A program made the position numbers and the translations under genes. The notes under the pieces are model-generated. The model was not told where the DNA came from. It saw nothing but the letters and a program-made list of their open reading frames with translations, and ran no database searches. Shown here piece after piece: positions 44,249-54,963 of a DNA stretch of 64,000 bases; within the stretch, counting starts at the first letter, position 1, and the number at the start of each line of letters is the position of its first letter. The DNA lies in the NCBI GenBank assembly GCA_012728075.1, contig JAAYFV010000166.1:1-64000 (forward strand), read 5' to 3'. The DNA comes from Tissierellia bacterium. GTDB taxonomy: Bacteria > Bacillota > Clostridia > Tissierellales > Tepidimicrobiaceae.

Positions 44249-44974
44249 TCACTCCATAAGTATTATCCCCAACTTAGTATATATATTAAAATCTATTGTA
44301 TCTGTCAAGGGCATATTATTATCCTTTAAATATTGTATTAAGGAGCTTTTCATTCCTTCTCCATATATACCATCAAGGGCACCATCATAATAGCCTAGTA
44401 ATTTCAATCTTTTCTGAACCTCTAATACATCTGCACCTCTATCCCCTGGAGACAATTTTCTAAATCCATAGGCAAAAGGGCCATATTGTCCATTGACTAT
44501 ATTAACCCTGGTATTGTATTCCACTATATTGTATAATTCTTCTATATCTTTATTCCTCATCCTAATACAACCAGCAGAAGCATTAAAGCCTATAGAGCTT
44601 GGCTGGTTTGTACCATGGATACCATATTTCCCCCAAGGTACATTTAAACCTAACCATCTAGAACCAAATTCTCCCCCCCATTTGGCTTTTTCTACTATTT
44701 TAAAACTACCTAATGGAGTTGGAGTATCTACCTTTCCAGTAGCTACCACATAGCTTTTAACTATTTTATTGGAGGAAATATCTAAAATATGAAGTTGCTT
44801 CTTATCAACCTCTATTAATAGAGCTATATTATTCTTGTCTACTTTTAAATAGGTACCCTTATTTTCATAATCTATACCTTTTTTGGTGAAAAAAAGATGT
44901 ATATAGTTTCCTATTATTATAACCATCAGCACTAATATAAATAAGAGTAGGATAATATTGAATTTCCTATTCAT
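44249..44974 (-). CDS. L,D-transpeptidase, second-arm copy
   Basis: Identical to 28967-29692, same catalytic SAGCIRM motif and same start choice. Confidence 0.88.
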   Translation of the reverse strand: MNRKFNIILLLFILVLMVIIIGNYIHLFFTKKGIDYENKGTYLKVDKNNIALLIEVDKKQLHILDISSNKIVKSYVVATGKVDTPTPLGSFKIVEKAKWGGEFGSRWLGLNVPWGKYGIHGTNQPSSIGFNASAGCIRMRNKDIEELYNIVEYNTRVNIVNGQYGPFAYGFRKLSPGDRGADVLEVQKRLKLLGYYDGALDGIYGEGMKSSLIQYLKDNNMPLTDTIDFNIYTKLGIILME

Positions 44975-45047
44975 CCCTATCCCTCCCATATAATATTTAT
45001 ATGCTGATAGTTTATATTTAAAACCAATCCATTAGGGAGTTATATTT

Positions 45048-45632
45048 CTATCTAAATACTATCTCAATATTTTCAAATCCCATACTTTCCAACAAAGACA
45101 TTAATACATCCTTCGCATTTTTTTCTGCATCATTTAAAAGTCCTTTTTCTATTACTTCTTCCTCCATACTCTTTTTCTCCTCTACTAGCACATCATATAA
45201 ATCATTAAAACTTAGCTTATTAAAAACCGAATCCCTTTCATCATATACATATACATCTTCTTCCATTATTACATTATCAAATACTTTTGGCTTGTCCAAT
45301 ATAATTTTAACTGTCTTAGGATCTATTACTTGGGTTTCAATTCCATTTAAATCTACTCCCGCTTTTATATAGCCACTATATTTTATGATAAAGCTCTTGT
45401 TTGTAAAAGGTACATTTAATCCACTAACTTTCATATTGTCCTTATAGGTTACTACATTGGTATAATTGTACTTAACTGTGGCCACTTCCAATATCTTGGC
45501 TAGTTTTTCTTCTATTGTATCCGATAATTTGACTGTCTCCTTTTTTATAGAAAATTTAAAATACATAAAAAGGCTAAATACTATAACCACAATTATAGAT
45601 ATTATTATACCCTTTCTTTTCCATCTTTTCAT
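45048..45632 (-). CDS. DUF4230 protein, second-arm copy
   Basis: Identical to 28309-28893. Confidence 0.72.
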   Translation of the reverse strand: MKRWKRKGIIISIIVVIVFSLFMYFKFSIKKETVKLSDTIEEKLAKILEVATVKYNYTNVVTYKDNMKVSGLNVPFTNKSFIIKYSGYIKAGVDLNGIETQVIDPKTVKIILDKPKVFDNVIMEEDVYVYDERDSVFNKLSFNDLYDVLVEEKKSMEEEVIEKGLLNDAEKNAKDVLMSLLESMGFENIEIVFR

Positions 45633-45700
45633 ATAAAATCACCTCGAAAATATTTAGTTCCATTAATCATACCATTCCCATACTAGTTTTGTAAATAATA

Positions 45701-45729
45701 TAACTCCCTTATTCCGTAAAAGGGAGTTA
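45701..45729 (-). terminator. Terminator of the 94-residue gene, second-arm copy
   Basis: Mirror of 28212-28240. Confidence 0.6.
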
Positions 45730-45734
45730 AGCAT

Positions 45735-46019
45735 TTATTCATCTGGATTATATAATTGATATATGCCATATATGGAAAAGCTTTCATCACATAACAATTT
45801 TACAATGGCTGGTATCTGTTGTACAGTTATGTTTAATTCAATACCATTGTATTTTAATACCATATCTTCTGGTTTAACCATATTAGAGTCATTTATTACA
45901 TCCATAAGCCTATTTTCCACAGTGGGGATATTCATCCCACCAATCATAAAAAAAACCTTATTTTTAGTATTTGAATAATTTTGAGGATTAATTCTATTAA
46001 TCAATAATATCTTATTCAT
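45735..46019 (-). CDS. 94-residue unknown protein, second-arm copy
   Basis: Identical to 27922-28206. Confidence 0.62.
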   Translation of the reverse strand: MNKILLINRINPQNYSNTKNKVFFMIGGMNIPTVENRLMDVINDSNMVKPEDMVLKYNGIELNITVQQIPAIVKLLCDESFSIYGIYQLYNPDE

Positions 46020-46267
46020 AATACGATCTCCTTTATATAATATATGCTATCATGATATTACTATATGCACTCCATGTGTAAGCTTATTCACTCATATATG
46101 GACCACTCCCTCTAAAAAAGCACAATAAACCTTCATTTTTATACTTACCCATTTTAAATAGAATAGTCACATATTTTTATATTTTTTTGTTTTTTTATGC
46201 TCTATATATTATATCACTATTGATTGAGTATTTTAAGTATATTAAAATTAAACTATAGGAGGTAGCC

Positions 46268-46948
46268 ATGAAGGACTATATTGTTCAATTATCAAAATGC
46301 CTATTATTTAAAGATATTGACGAGGAGGATATTATCCAAATATTGGATAAAATTGATTTTAAAATTATGATATACAACAATAATGAAGTAATAGCCATTG
46401 AGGGAGAAGATTGTCATAGCTTAGGGATTATTCTTAAAGGGAAAGTAGAAATTCAAAAAATATTTCCTTCAGGGCAAGTTATGACCATAAATATATTTAA
46501 TGAAGGAAATATATTTGGGGAATCCTTAGTGTTTTCAAGGGAACATGTCTATCCTGCAACTATAACCCCTATAGAGTATAGTGAAATAATGTTTATTAAA
46601 AAGGAAGATATAATAAAATTATCTATGCTAAATTCAAAGGTGCTGACTAATTTTGTATCTATACTGTCCCAAAGAATTTTAATGTTAAACAATAGGATTG
46701 CCAATTTAAGTCAGGATACCATTAGAAAAAAAATATCAAGTTATCTTTTACACGAATATAAAAAACAAAAAACATTTATATTGAATATACCCTATACAAG
46801 AAAAAGGATGGCTGAACTTTTAAATGTTCCTAGACCTTCCCTATCTAGAGAATTAAGCCACATGAAAGCAGAGGGGATCATAGATTTTGATAAGAATACA
46901 ATAAAGATATTGGATATTCAATTGCTAGAAGAATCTCTATTTGGTTAG
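46268..46948 (+). CDS. Crp/Fnr-family regulator, second-arm copy
   Basis: Identical to 26993-27673. AGGAGG can be read directly upstream of this ATG. Confidence 0.86.
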   Translation: MKDYIVQLSKCLLFKDIDEEDIIQILDKIDFKIMIYNNNEVIAIEGEDCHSLGIILKGKVEIQKIFPSGQVMTINIFNEGNIFGESLVFSREHVYPATITPIEYSEIMFIKKEDIIKLSMLNSKVLTNFVSILSQRILMLNNRIANLSQDTIRKKISSYLLHEYKKQKTFILNIPYTRKRMAELLNVPRPSLSRELSHMKAEGIIDFDKNTIKILDIQLLEESLFG

Positions 46949-47064
46949 TATAAATTGTATCAATATTATAATGAAAACTATAGATATTTATTATTTTTTA
47001 AACCTTCTTAAGTCTTATATAATCATATATGTAATGATAAAAAATAGACAAGGAGGTTTTAATA

Positions 47065-48159
47065 ATGAATGATAAACGTAAAATGTTTATCTATGGAGGC
47101 ATCATTGGCCTTATTGGTGCCCTTTTACTGAAATTTGGCAATCCTGGAAATATGGGGATATGTGTTGCCTGTTTCTATAGGGATATTGCTGGTGCATTAG
47201 GACTTCATAGAGCAGAGATTGTACAGTATATAAGGCCTGAAATTATTGGATTCATTTTAGGAGCTTTTATCATTTCCATAGCCAATGGGGATTTTAAATC
47301 TAGAGGAGGCTCCTCACCTTTAATTAGATTCTTTTTAGGTTTCTTTTTAGTTATTGGTGCTTTAGTATTTTTAGGATGTCCTTTGAGGATGATACTAAGA
47401 CTTGCTAATGGAGATTTAAATGCTTTAATTGGACTTTTAGGTTATCTAGTGGGAATATTTATTGGTATTCAATTTTTAAAGAGAGGCTACACTCTAGGTA
47501 GAAATATTGAGCAACCTAAATTTTCTGGATATATTATGCCTATAGTAGCTATAGTATTACTCATATTCTTAATTGTAAAACCTGATTTTATATTCTTTAG
47601 TGAAGAAGGACCTGGCTCTATGAGAGCTCCTATCCTATTGTCCTTAATCCTGGGAATGATAGTTGGAGGAATTCTTCAAAAGAGTAGAATATGTACTGCA
47701 GGGTCTTTTAGAGATATTATGTTGATAAAGGATTATCACTTCTTTTGGGGAATATTAGGAATATTTGTGGTGAATTTAATAGCAAATTTAATTCTAAATT
47801 TTGATACATTTAATTTAGGTTTTGAAAATCAACCAGTAGCTCATCCTGTCCATATATGGAATTTCATGGGCATGGTTTTGACAGGAATATGTTCTGTACT
47901 TTTAGGAGGTTGCCCTGTAAGACAGACTATTCTTGCTAGTGAAGGAGATGCTGATGCTGGAATAACTGTACTTGGAATTACTATAGGGGCAGCCTTTGCT
48001 CATAACTTTGGATTGGCTTCTAGTCCAAAAGGGGTAACAAACAATGGAAAAGTTGCCGTGATTATAGGTATTATAGTAGTTTTAGTCATAGCTTATAGTG
48101 TAGTTAAAGAAGCAAATCTAAAGAATAAACAAAAAAAGGAGGGTGTAAGAAATGCCTAA
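47065..48159 (+). CDS. yedE: YedE-family transporter, second-arm copy
   Basis: Identical to 25782-26876, with all four conserved Cys motifs. Confidence 0.86.
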   Translation: MNDKRKMFIYGGIIGLIGALLLKFGNPGNMGICVACFYRDIAGALGLHRAEIVQYIRPEIIGFILGAFIISIANGDFKSRGGSSPLIRFFLGFFLVIGALVFLGCPLRMILRLANGDLNALIGLLGYLVGIFIGIQFLKRGYTLGRNIEQPKFSGYIMPIVAIVLLIFLIVKPDFIFFSEEGPGSMRAPILLSLILGMIVGGILQKSRICTAGSFRDIMLIKDYHFFWGILGIFVVNLIANLILNFDTFNLGFENQPVAHPVHIWNFMGMVLTGICSVLLGGCPVRQTILASEGDADAGITVLGITIGAAFAHNFGLASSPKGVTNNGKVAVIIGIIVVLVIAYSVVKEANLKNKQKKEGVRNA

Positions 48160-48364
48160 TGTAATAGATGCAAGAGGTCGTTCTTGTCCAGAACCAGTTA
48201 TAATGACGAAAAACGCTATGGAATCCAATCCTAGTGAACCTATTCAAGTATTAGTGGATGCCCATGTAGCTGTAGAAAATATTAAAAGATTTGCTAAGGG
48301 AAAAGGATATAAGGTAGAAGTAGAAGAAAATGCTGGAGAATATACCCTCAATATTAGGAAATAG
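48152..48364 (+). CDS. TusA-family sulfur carrier, second-arm copy
   Basis: Identical to 25577-25789, overlapping the yedE copy by 8 bp. Confidence 0.85.
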   Translation: MPNVIDARGRSCPEPVIMTKNAMESNPSEPIQVLVDAHVAVENIKRFAKGKGYKVEVEENAGEYTLNIRK

Positions 48365-48372
48365 GTGAAAAA

Positions 48373-48624
48373 ATGGATGATGTTTATTGTGTTGTTACTT
48401 TTCATGTTACCCAACATGCTTTAATATTTGAGAAAGCTATGAAGGAAGCTCAGTACCCAATAAAACTAATGCCAGTACCAAGACAAGTCAGTTCCAGTTG
48501 TGGTACTGCTGCAAAAATTCCTTGTGATAAAAAGGAGGAAATATTAAATTTATGTAAAGAAAAAGCACTTCCCATTGAAGGATTTTATAGGATAGAACAT
48601 AAAAAGAAGAAATATTGGTTTTAA
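48373..48624 (+). CDS. DUF3343 protein, second-arm copy
   Basis: Identical to 25317-25568. Confidence 0.78.
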   Translation: MDDVYCVVTFHVTQHALIFEKAMKEAQYPIKLMPVPRQVSSSCGTAAKIPCDKKEEILNLCKEKALPIEGFYRIEHKKKKYWF

Positions 48625-48633
48625 TATATTTTT

Positions 48634-48676
48634 ACCGCTTATATTATGGTAGATTGTTTCCCATAATATAAGCGGT
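48634..48676 (+). terminator. Hairpin after the YedE operon, second-arm copy
   Basis: Mirror of 25265-25307; in this orientation the tail reads TTTTC. Confidence 0.65.
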
Positions 48677-48762
48677 TTTCTAATAGTTTAAAACAAAATA
48701 GTGGTTTTTTATTATAATATAGTGTATTATATACATTGGCACCAAGTTAAGGAGGTAAAAAG

Positions 48763-50142
48763 ATGGACTATGATGTTATAATTGTAGGTGCTGGACCTTG
48801 TGGTATATTTACAGCACTGGAGATAAAAAAGCACAATCCTAACAAAAAGGTTTTAATGCTAGAAAAAGGTAATCCCATTGAAAAAAGGATATGCCCTAAA
48901 AGAAGAAGGGGAGTATGTGCACATTGTAAACCCTGTAATATAACCACTGGCTTTGCAGGAGCTGGAGCTTATTCCGATGGTAAATTATCCCTTTCTCCTG
49001 ATGTGGGAGGAAACTTACCTAAATATTTAGGTTATGAAGAAACTCAAGAATTAATTGATTATGTAGATAATATATATTTAAAATTTGGTGCTGATACTAC
49101 CATATATGGAATAGATAAAGAAAAGGAAATTGAGGAAATAAGAAAAAAAGCAATTAGAAGTAATCTAAAATTGGTAGAATGTCCTATTAGGCATATGGGT
49201 ACAGAAGAAGGTTATGCTATATATACGCGTATAGAAAAATATCTAAAGGAAATTGAAGTAAATTTAAGCTTTAAAAATCCAGTAAAGGACATAATATTAG
49301 ATGAAAATAGAAATATAAAAGGTGTTATAGCTGATAAAGAATACTATTCAGACCAAGTGGTAATAGCAGTTGGAAGAGATGGCTCTGATTGGTTAAAAGA
49401 TTTGTGTATTAAACATGGTATAAATACAGAAACAGGAGATGTGGACATAGGCGTTAGGGTAGAAACTAGAAATGAAATAATGGAAGAATTGAATAATGCC
49501 ATGTATGAAAGTAAATTAATATATTATACTCCCACCTTTGATGATAAAGTACGAACCTTCTGCACTAATCCATCAGGTGAAGTATCTACCGAATACTATG
49601 ATGGTAACTTAGCAGTTGTTAATGGTCATAGTTACAAATCTGAAAGTTTAAAATCTGAAAATACCAATTTTGCACTATTGGTTACCAAACATTTTACAAA
49701 GCCTTTTAATTCTCCTATAGAATATGGTATGCATATTGCAAAACTTGGAAATATGCTCTCTGGAAACAAAGTGTTAATTCAAAGATATGGGGATTTTAAA
49801 AGAGGTAGAAGAACTAATGATGAAAGATTATATCGAAACAATATAATACCCACTTTAAAAGATGCTGTGCCAGGAGATTTAAGTTTGGTACTTCCCTATA
49901 GAATTATGAAAGATGTAGATGAGATGTTAATAGCCTTAGATAACGTGGCTCCTGGACTTGCTAGTGATGAAACCCTCTTATATGGTGTGGAAGTTAAATT
50001 TTATTCTAACAAGGTAATCACCAATAATAATTTTGAAACTAATATAAAAGGTTTATATGTTGGAGGAGATGGGGCAGGAATTACAAGGGGACTTATGCAA
50101 GCTAGTGTAAATGGAGTAGTATTGGGAAGAAGTTTAAGTTAG
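48763..50142 (+). CDS. COG2509-type FAD-dependent dehydrogenase, second-arm copy
   Basis: Identical to 23799-25178. Confidence 0.83.
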   Translation: MDYDVIIVGAGPCGIFTALEIKKHNPNKKVLMLEKGNPIEKRICPKRRRGVCAHCKPCNITTGFAGAGAYSDGKLSLSPDVGGNLPKYLGYEETQELIDYVDNIYLKFGADTTIYGIDKEKEIEEIRKKAIRSNLKLVECPIRHMGTEEGYAIYTRIEKYLKEIEVNLSFKNPVKDIILDENRNIKGVIADKEYYSDQVVIAVGRDGSDWLKDLCIKHGINTETGDVDIGVRVETRNEIMEELNNAMYESKLIYYTPTFDDKVRTFCTNPSGEVSTEYYDGNLAVVNGHSYKSESLKSENTNFALLVTKHFTKPFNSPIEYGMHIAKLGNMLSGNKVLIQRYGDFKRGRRTNDERLYRNNIIPTLKDAVPGDLSLVLPYRIMKDVDEMLIALDNVAPGLASDETLLYGVEVKFYSNKVITNNNFETNIKGLYVGGDGAGITRGLMQASVNGVVLGRSLS

Positions 50143-50180
50143 ATAATTATTACAATTGTATTACAAAAGTATGAATATTG

Positions 50181-50208
50181 TTGTATTTTTGTAAATACCA
50201 TATATAAT
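50181..50208 (+). promoter_or_regulatory. Exporter-leader promoter, second-arm copy
   Basis: TTGTAT (50181-50186), 16 bp, TATAAT (50203-50208), with the inverted repeat arms at 50158-50172 and 50183-50198. Mirror of 23733-23760. Confidence 0.5.
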
Positions 50209-50245
50209 ATAATCATATTGATAGTTTAGTAAGGAGGTCGTGAAG

Positions 50246-50326
50246 ATGATCATAATAACAAATCTATTACAAGCTAAAGAAAACTATATAAAAACAATGG
50301 CACGACCTATGAATACCTTAGTATAA
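50246..50326 (+). CDS. 26-codon leader peptide, second-arm copy
   Basis: Identical to 23615-23695. AAGGAGGT lies at 50231-50238, seven bases before the ATG; the anti-terminator segment GCACGACCTATG is at 50300-50311. Confidence 0.72.
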   Translation: MIIITNLLQAKENYIKTMARPMNTLV

Positions 50327-50343
50327 TTAATTTTTGTCTATAT

Positions 50344-50374
50344 AACCATAGGCGTGCTTGCCTATGGTTTTTTT
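50344..50374 (+). terminator. Exporter attenuator terminator, second-arm copy
   Basis: Arms 50344-50353 and 50360-50369, then T residues to 50374. CATAGGCGTGC at 50347-50357 is the segment complementary to the leader ORF. Confidence 0.82.
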
Positions 50375-50440
50375 ATTCTAATAATTGCTTTATTTATATG
50401 CCAAAGGATAGCTATGCCTATAATGCTATCATGGTATAAA

Positions 50441-50484
50441 AACCGTAGGATTGTAGACTTTTTGTCACATCTTATGGTTTTTTT
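50441..50484 (+). terminator. Second leader hairpin, second-arm copy
   Basis: Arms 50441-50458 and 50464-50479, T run to 50484. A weaker hairpin (GATAGC 50407-50412 with GCTATC 50425-50430) lies between the two terminators. Confidence 0.72.
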
Positions 50485-50509
50485 ATATTCAAAATGAGGA
50501 GGAAATAAA

Positions 50510-52315
50510 ATGAAAGAAATTAAAAAACTGTTTAAGTTTATGACCGGATACAAAGGAATTTATGTATTAGCTATGATATGTATCATCCTTTCTCAGATGG
50601 TCACTATAGTATCACCTCTTATCATTAGAACTACTATAGACTCTATTATTGGCAGTGAACCTATAGGTTCTAACTTTTTAGAAAGATTAATTCAATATAT
50701 AGGAGGTAGAGCTTATCTAAGAAAAAATCTTTGGATTATTGGTGTACTATTAGTATTTATTGCAATTTTAAGAGGTATATTGCTTTATTTTAGAAATACC
50801 TTAGCAAGTAAAACAGCTGAAAATACTGCAAAAAACATTAGGGATTCCCTATATGATCAAATTCAAAGACTCCCTTATGAATACCATGTAAAAGCAGAGA
50901 CGGGAGATTTAATTCAAAGGTGTACTTCAGATGTAAATACTATAAAAAGATTTTTGTCTATACAATTGGTAGAAGTGGCTGGTTCACTATTTATGTTGGG
51001 ATTTGTATCTTATACTATGTTTAAACTTAATGTAAAAATGACTTTAGTTTCCATGGCTACTATGCCTATAATTTTCATATTTGCATTTATATTTTTTTCT
51101 AAAGTAAAAAAGGCCTTTGAGGCTTCTGATGAAGCAGAGGCAGAATTAACTACAGTGCTACAAGAAAATCTTACAGGTGTAAGAGTAGTAAAGGCCTGTG
51201 CTAATCAAAAATATGAAATAGAAAAGTTTGATGAAAAAAATAAAGACTATAGGGATAAAACCTATAAATTAATTCAAGATTTAGCTCTATATTGGGGAGC
51301 TTCTGATTTTATTTGTTTTATACAAATTGGATTAACTATAGTCTTTGGAAGTATTTGGGCTGTAGCTGGAGAAATATCTCTAGGTACTGTAATGGCCTTT
51401 TCTACATATGTAAATATGTTATTGTGGCCTATTAGACAAATGGGAAGAACTTTAACAGATATGGGAAAAGCCATAGTATCCATAGGAAGAATTGATGAAA
51501 TTTTTAATGAGAATATAGAAATTTTAAATGGAAACAATGAAAAGCCAGAAATTAAAGGTAATATTGAATTTGAAAATGTTTATTTTGAATATGAAAAGAA
51601 TACTCCAGTAATTGACAATATTTCCTTTTCAGTAAAGGCTGGTAGTACAGTGGCTATAATTGGTCCAACAGGTTCTGGCAAATCTTCTTTAGTCTATTTA
51701 TTAGCAAGACTTTATGATTATAATAGGGGTTCCATATTAATAGATGGAAAAGAATTAAAAGATATTGATAAGGCTTGGGTTAGAAAAAATATAGGAATTG
51801 TATTACAAGAACCTTTCCTATATGCCAAAACCATTAGAGATAATATAAAATTAGCTAATCCTAGTATTCAAGATAAAAAGGTTTATGAATCTGCTAAAAT
51901 TGCCAGTATCCATCAGGATATTAAATCCTTTGATAAAGGATATGATACCTATGTGGGAGAAAGAGGAGTTTCCCTATCTGGTGGACAAAAGCAAAGGGTT
52001 GCCATTGCTAGAACCATTATAAATGATTGCCCTATTGTGGTCTTTGATGATTCTCTATCTGCTGTAGATACAGAAACTGATATATCCATTAGGAAAGCCC
52101 TAAATAATAGAAAAAATAAATCTACGACTATAATAATATCCCATAGAATATCTACAGTATCTGAGGCCGATGAAATTATAGTTTTAGACAATGGAAGAAT
52201 AATACAAAGAGGTAATCATGAAAAATTAATAAATGAAAAAGGATTGTATCAAAGATTATATGAAATTCAAAATTCTATGAAGGATTTAGAAGAAGATATA
52301 AAATTACATGCCTAG
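50510..52315 (+). CDS. ABC exporter subunit A (degenerate Walker B), second-arm copy
   Basis: Identical to 21626-23431, with VVFDD at Walker B. Confidence 0.9.
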   Translation: MKEIKKLFKFMTGYKGIYVLAMICIILSQMVTIVSPLIIRTTIDSIIGSEPIGSNFLERLIQYIGGRAYLRKNLWIIGVLLVFIAILRGILLYFRNTLASKTAENTAKNIRDSLYDQIQRLPYEYHVKAETGDLIQRCTSDVNTIKRFLSIQLVEVAGSLFMLGFVSYTMFKLNVKMTLVSMATMPIIFIFAFIFFSKVKKAFEASDEAEAELTTVLQENLTGVRVVKACANQKYEIEKFDEKNKDYRDKTYKLIQDLALYWGASDFICFIQIGLTIVFGSIWAVAGEISLGTVMAFSTYVNMLLWPIRQMGRTLTDMGKAIVSIGRIDEIFNENIEILNGNNEKPEIKGNIEFENVYFEYEKNTPVIDNISFSVKAGSTVAIIGPTGSGKSSLVYLLARLYDYNRGSILIDGKELKDIDKAWVRKNIGIVLQEPFLYAKTIRDNIKLANPSIQDKKVYESAKIASIHQDIKSFDKGYDTYVGERGVSLSGGQKQRVAIARTIINDCPIVVFDDSLSAVDTETDISIRKALNNRKNKSTTIIISHRISTVSEADEIIVLDNGRIIQRGNHEKLINEKGLYQRLYEIQNSMKDLEEDIKLHA

Positions 52316-54131
52316 TGAGGTGGTAGTATTGGAAAATGAGAAAATTGATATTACTATATGGAGAAATTTCTTAGAATTAGTTAAGAATCACAAAAGAGAT
52401 TTTATTCTACTAGCTATAATTATGGTATTTGTAGGTGCTTTGGACTCTGTATTTCCCCTATTTACTAAATATGCCATTGACAATTTTATAGTAGAAAAAA
52501 ATCTAATAGGATTAAATAAATTTATAAAATTATTTTTTATAGTTATAGCATTCCAGGGTATAAATGTATATTTATTTTTAGCTATGGGTGGAAAAGTGGA
52601 AACTAATGTATCTTATGATATTAGAAAAAAAGGATTTGAAAAATTACAAATCCTCCCCTTATCCTATTATGATGAAAAAGCTGTAGGTTGGTTAATGGCT
52701 AGAATGACCTCTGATATAAATGGTATATCTGAAACCCTATCCTGGGGCATAGTGGACTTTGCCTGGGGGCTTGCCATGATGTTGGCAGTTGTAATTGCCA
52801 TGTTTAGGCTTAATGCTAAATTAGCCTTAATAGCATTAACAGTAGTACCCCCTTTGGCCATAGCCTCAGCATATTTTCAAAATAAAATATTAAAGGCTCA
52901 AAGGGAAGTTAGAAATGTTAATTCTAAAATAACTGCTGCTTATAATGAAGATATATCTGGTGCCATGACTACTAAAACTTTAGTTCGAGAAGAAATAAAT
53001 TTAGAGGAATTTAAGGAAATCACTGAAGAAATGAAACAAAAGTCCATAAGGGCCACTATTGTTTCTTCTCTATATTTCCCTATAATTTTAGTATTAGGTA
53101 GCATTGGCACTGCCTTAGTTTTAAATTCTGGTGGAAAAGATGTAATACAAGGCACCATAAGCTATGGTACTATGGCAGCCTTTATAGCTTATACTGCTCA
53201 GTTTTTTGAACCTGTAAGACAATTAGCAGTGGTATTTGCAGAAATTCAAGGGGCACAGGCCTCAGCTGAAAGAGTATTTTCTCTTATAAATGAAGTACCA
53301 GATATTATAGATAGTGAAGATGTAGTAAATGAATATGGGGACTTCTTTACCCCCAAAAAAGAAAATTGGCCAGAAATTAAGGGAGAAATTGAATTTAGAA
53401 ATGTAGATTTCGCCTATAAAAATGGAGAAAAGGTTTTGGAGAATTTTAATCTTAAGGTAAAACCTGGTGAAACCATAGCTCTAGTTGGAGAAACTGGCTC
53501 AGGAAAATCCACCATAGTAAATTTACTTTGTAGATTTTATGAACCTACCTCTGGTGAAATATTAATAGATGGCATAGATTATAAAACCATGCCTCAAATT
53601 TGGATTCACGATAATCTAGGTTATGTGCTACAAGCTCCCCATTTATTTAGTGGCACCATAAAAGACAATATAAAGTATGGTCATTTAGATGCCACAGATT
53701 TAGAAATTATAAAAGCTAGTAAATTAGTCAATAGTCATAATTTTATTATGAAAATGGAAAAAGGCTATGATACCAATGTAGGCGAAGGAGGAAATTTATT
53801 ATCCACTGGCCAAAAACAGCTGATCTCCTTTGCTAGGGCTATCGTCAAAAACCCTAAAATATTTGTACTAGATGAAGCCACATCCTCCATAGATACAGAA
53901 ACAGAAATGATAATTCAAAAAACCATAGAAAATGTACTAGAAGGTAAAACCAGTTTTGTAATAGCCCATAGATTATCTACTATAAAAAATGCCGATAGGA
54001 TTTTAGTAATTAAAGATGGAAAAATTATTGAAGAGGGTAATCATAGGGAATTAATTAAAGAAAAGGGTTATTATTATAATTTGTATACCAATCAGTTTAT
54101 AGAGGAGAAGAATAAGGAAGTTTTGGGGTAA
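52308..54131 (+). CDS. ABC exporter subunit B, second-arm copy
   Basis: Identical to 19810-21633, with LLSTGQ signature and VLDEAT Walker B. Confidence 0.9.
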   Translation: MPSEVVVLENEKIDITIWRNFLELVKNHKRDFILLAIIMVFVGALDSVFPLFTKYAIDNFIVEKNLIGLNKFIKLFFIVIAFQGINVYLFLAMGGKVETNVSYDIRKKGFEKLQILPLSYYDEKAVGWLMARMTSDINGISETLSWGIVDFAWGLAMMLAVVIAMFRLNAKLALIALTVVPPLAIASAYFQNKILKAQREVRNVNSKITAAYNEDISGAMTTKTLVREEINLEEFKEITEEMKQKSIRATIVSSLYFPIILVLGSIGTALVLNSGGKDVIQGTISYGTMAAFIAYTAQFFEPVRQLAVVFAEIQGAQASAERVFSLINEVPDIIDSEDVVNEYGDFFTPKKENWPEIKGEIEFRNVDFAYKNGEKVLENFNLKVKPGETIALVGETGSGKSTIVNLLCRFYEPTSGEILIDGIDYKTMPQIWIHDNLGYVLQAPHLFSGTIKDNIKYGHLDATDLEIIKASKLVNSHNFIMKMEKGYDTNVGEGGNLLSTGQKQLISFARAIVKNPKIFVLDEATSSIDTETEMIIQKTIENVLEGKTSFVIAHRLSTIKNADRILVIKDGKIIEEGNHRELIKEKGYYYNLYTNQFIEEKNKEVLG

Positions 54132-54134
54132 GAT

Positions 54135-54163
54135 ATAAGACGGGGTATTGATTCCCGTCTTAT
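54135..54163. terminator. Bidirectional terminator, second-arm copy
   Basis: Mirror of 19778-19806. Confidence 0.75.
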
Positions 54164-54204
54164 TTTATTATTATCCCTAACAATATACTATTCATAATAT
54201 CCTC

Positions 54205-54540
54205 TTACATGTGCTTTGATATGACTGATACCACTATATACCTATTACTATATCTTCCATAATAGTCAGAAGTATGGGCTGATACCATAGGATCGCCACC
54301 TGGTTCTGCAACTATAACAGAATGATAGGGGGTTCCACTTCTAGTTAAAAATACTATACTTCCAACATCTAAATCTCCATATTTAGATACTGTTCTAGCT
54401 TTAGGTCCTAAAGTATTTTCACTTCTTAATAAGATTTTTGCAGCTGTCCAAGACGTACTTCTGTTGCTAGAATTTCTATAATACCAATAACTGTCTCCCA
54501 TTATTCCTGAATTGCTACTTGAATTAAATGCTGAACCTCC
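54205..54540 (-). pseudogene. Amidase_6-type remnant, second-arm copy
   Basis: Mirror of 19401-19736; the same truncation point is repeated. Confidence 0.55.
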
Positions 54541-54593
54541 TTAAAATTTAATATTGTATCTTGTTAATCCTTAAACCCCCTCATTCCCTGACA

Positions 54594-54926
54594 TCAATAA
54601 CTAATATAAGCGGTAACTGTTGCAACTACTCGATATGAATATCCCTTTGATACCTGTATAGATTCTACAAGAGTTGCTTTATAACTGTTTTTTGATACTG
54701 ACCAAGTCTTAATAGATGTCCATCTACCATTTTTCAATTGCTGTAAATCTGCCTCAACTTTTGTCTTTGTTACAGTATTGCTATACCCTATAACATAGGC
54801 CTCAACTGTTGCCCTGCTACTTGAACTTATTTGAACATTACTATCTGCATTGGTAATGTAAAGCATTTGTGGACTTATTTCTCCATTTGGTAATATTTCA
54901 TCTGGTTCCATAGAAATTATATGCAA
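54594..54926 (-). pseudogene. DUF6147-like remnant, second-arm copy
   Basis: Mirror of 19015-19347. Confidence 0.55.
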
Positions 54927-54963
54927 GGTTCTAATCTATGTAAAGAAATCCTTCCAACTGTCC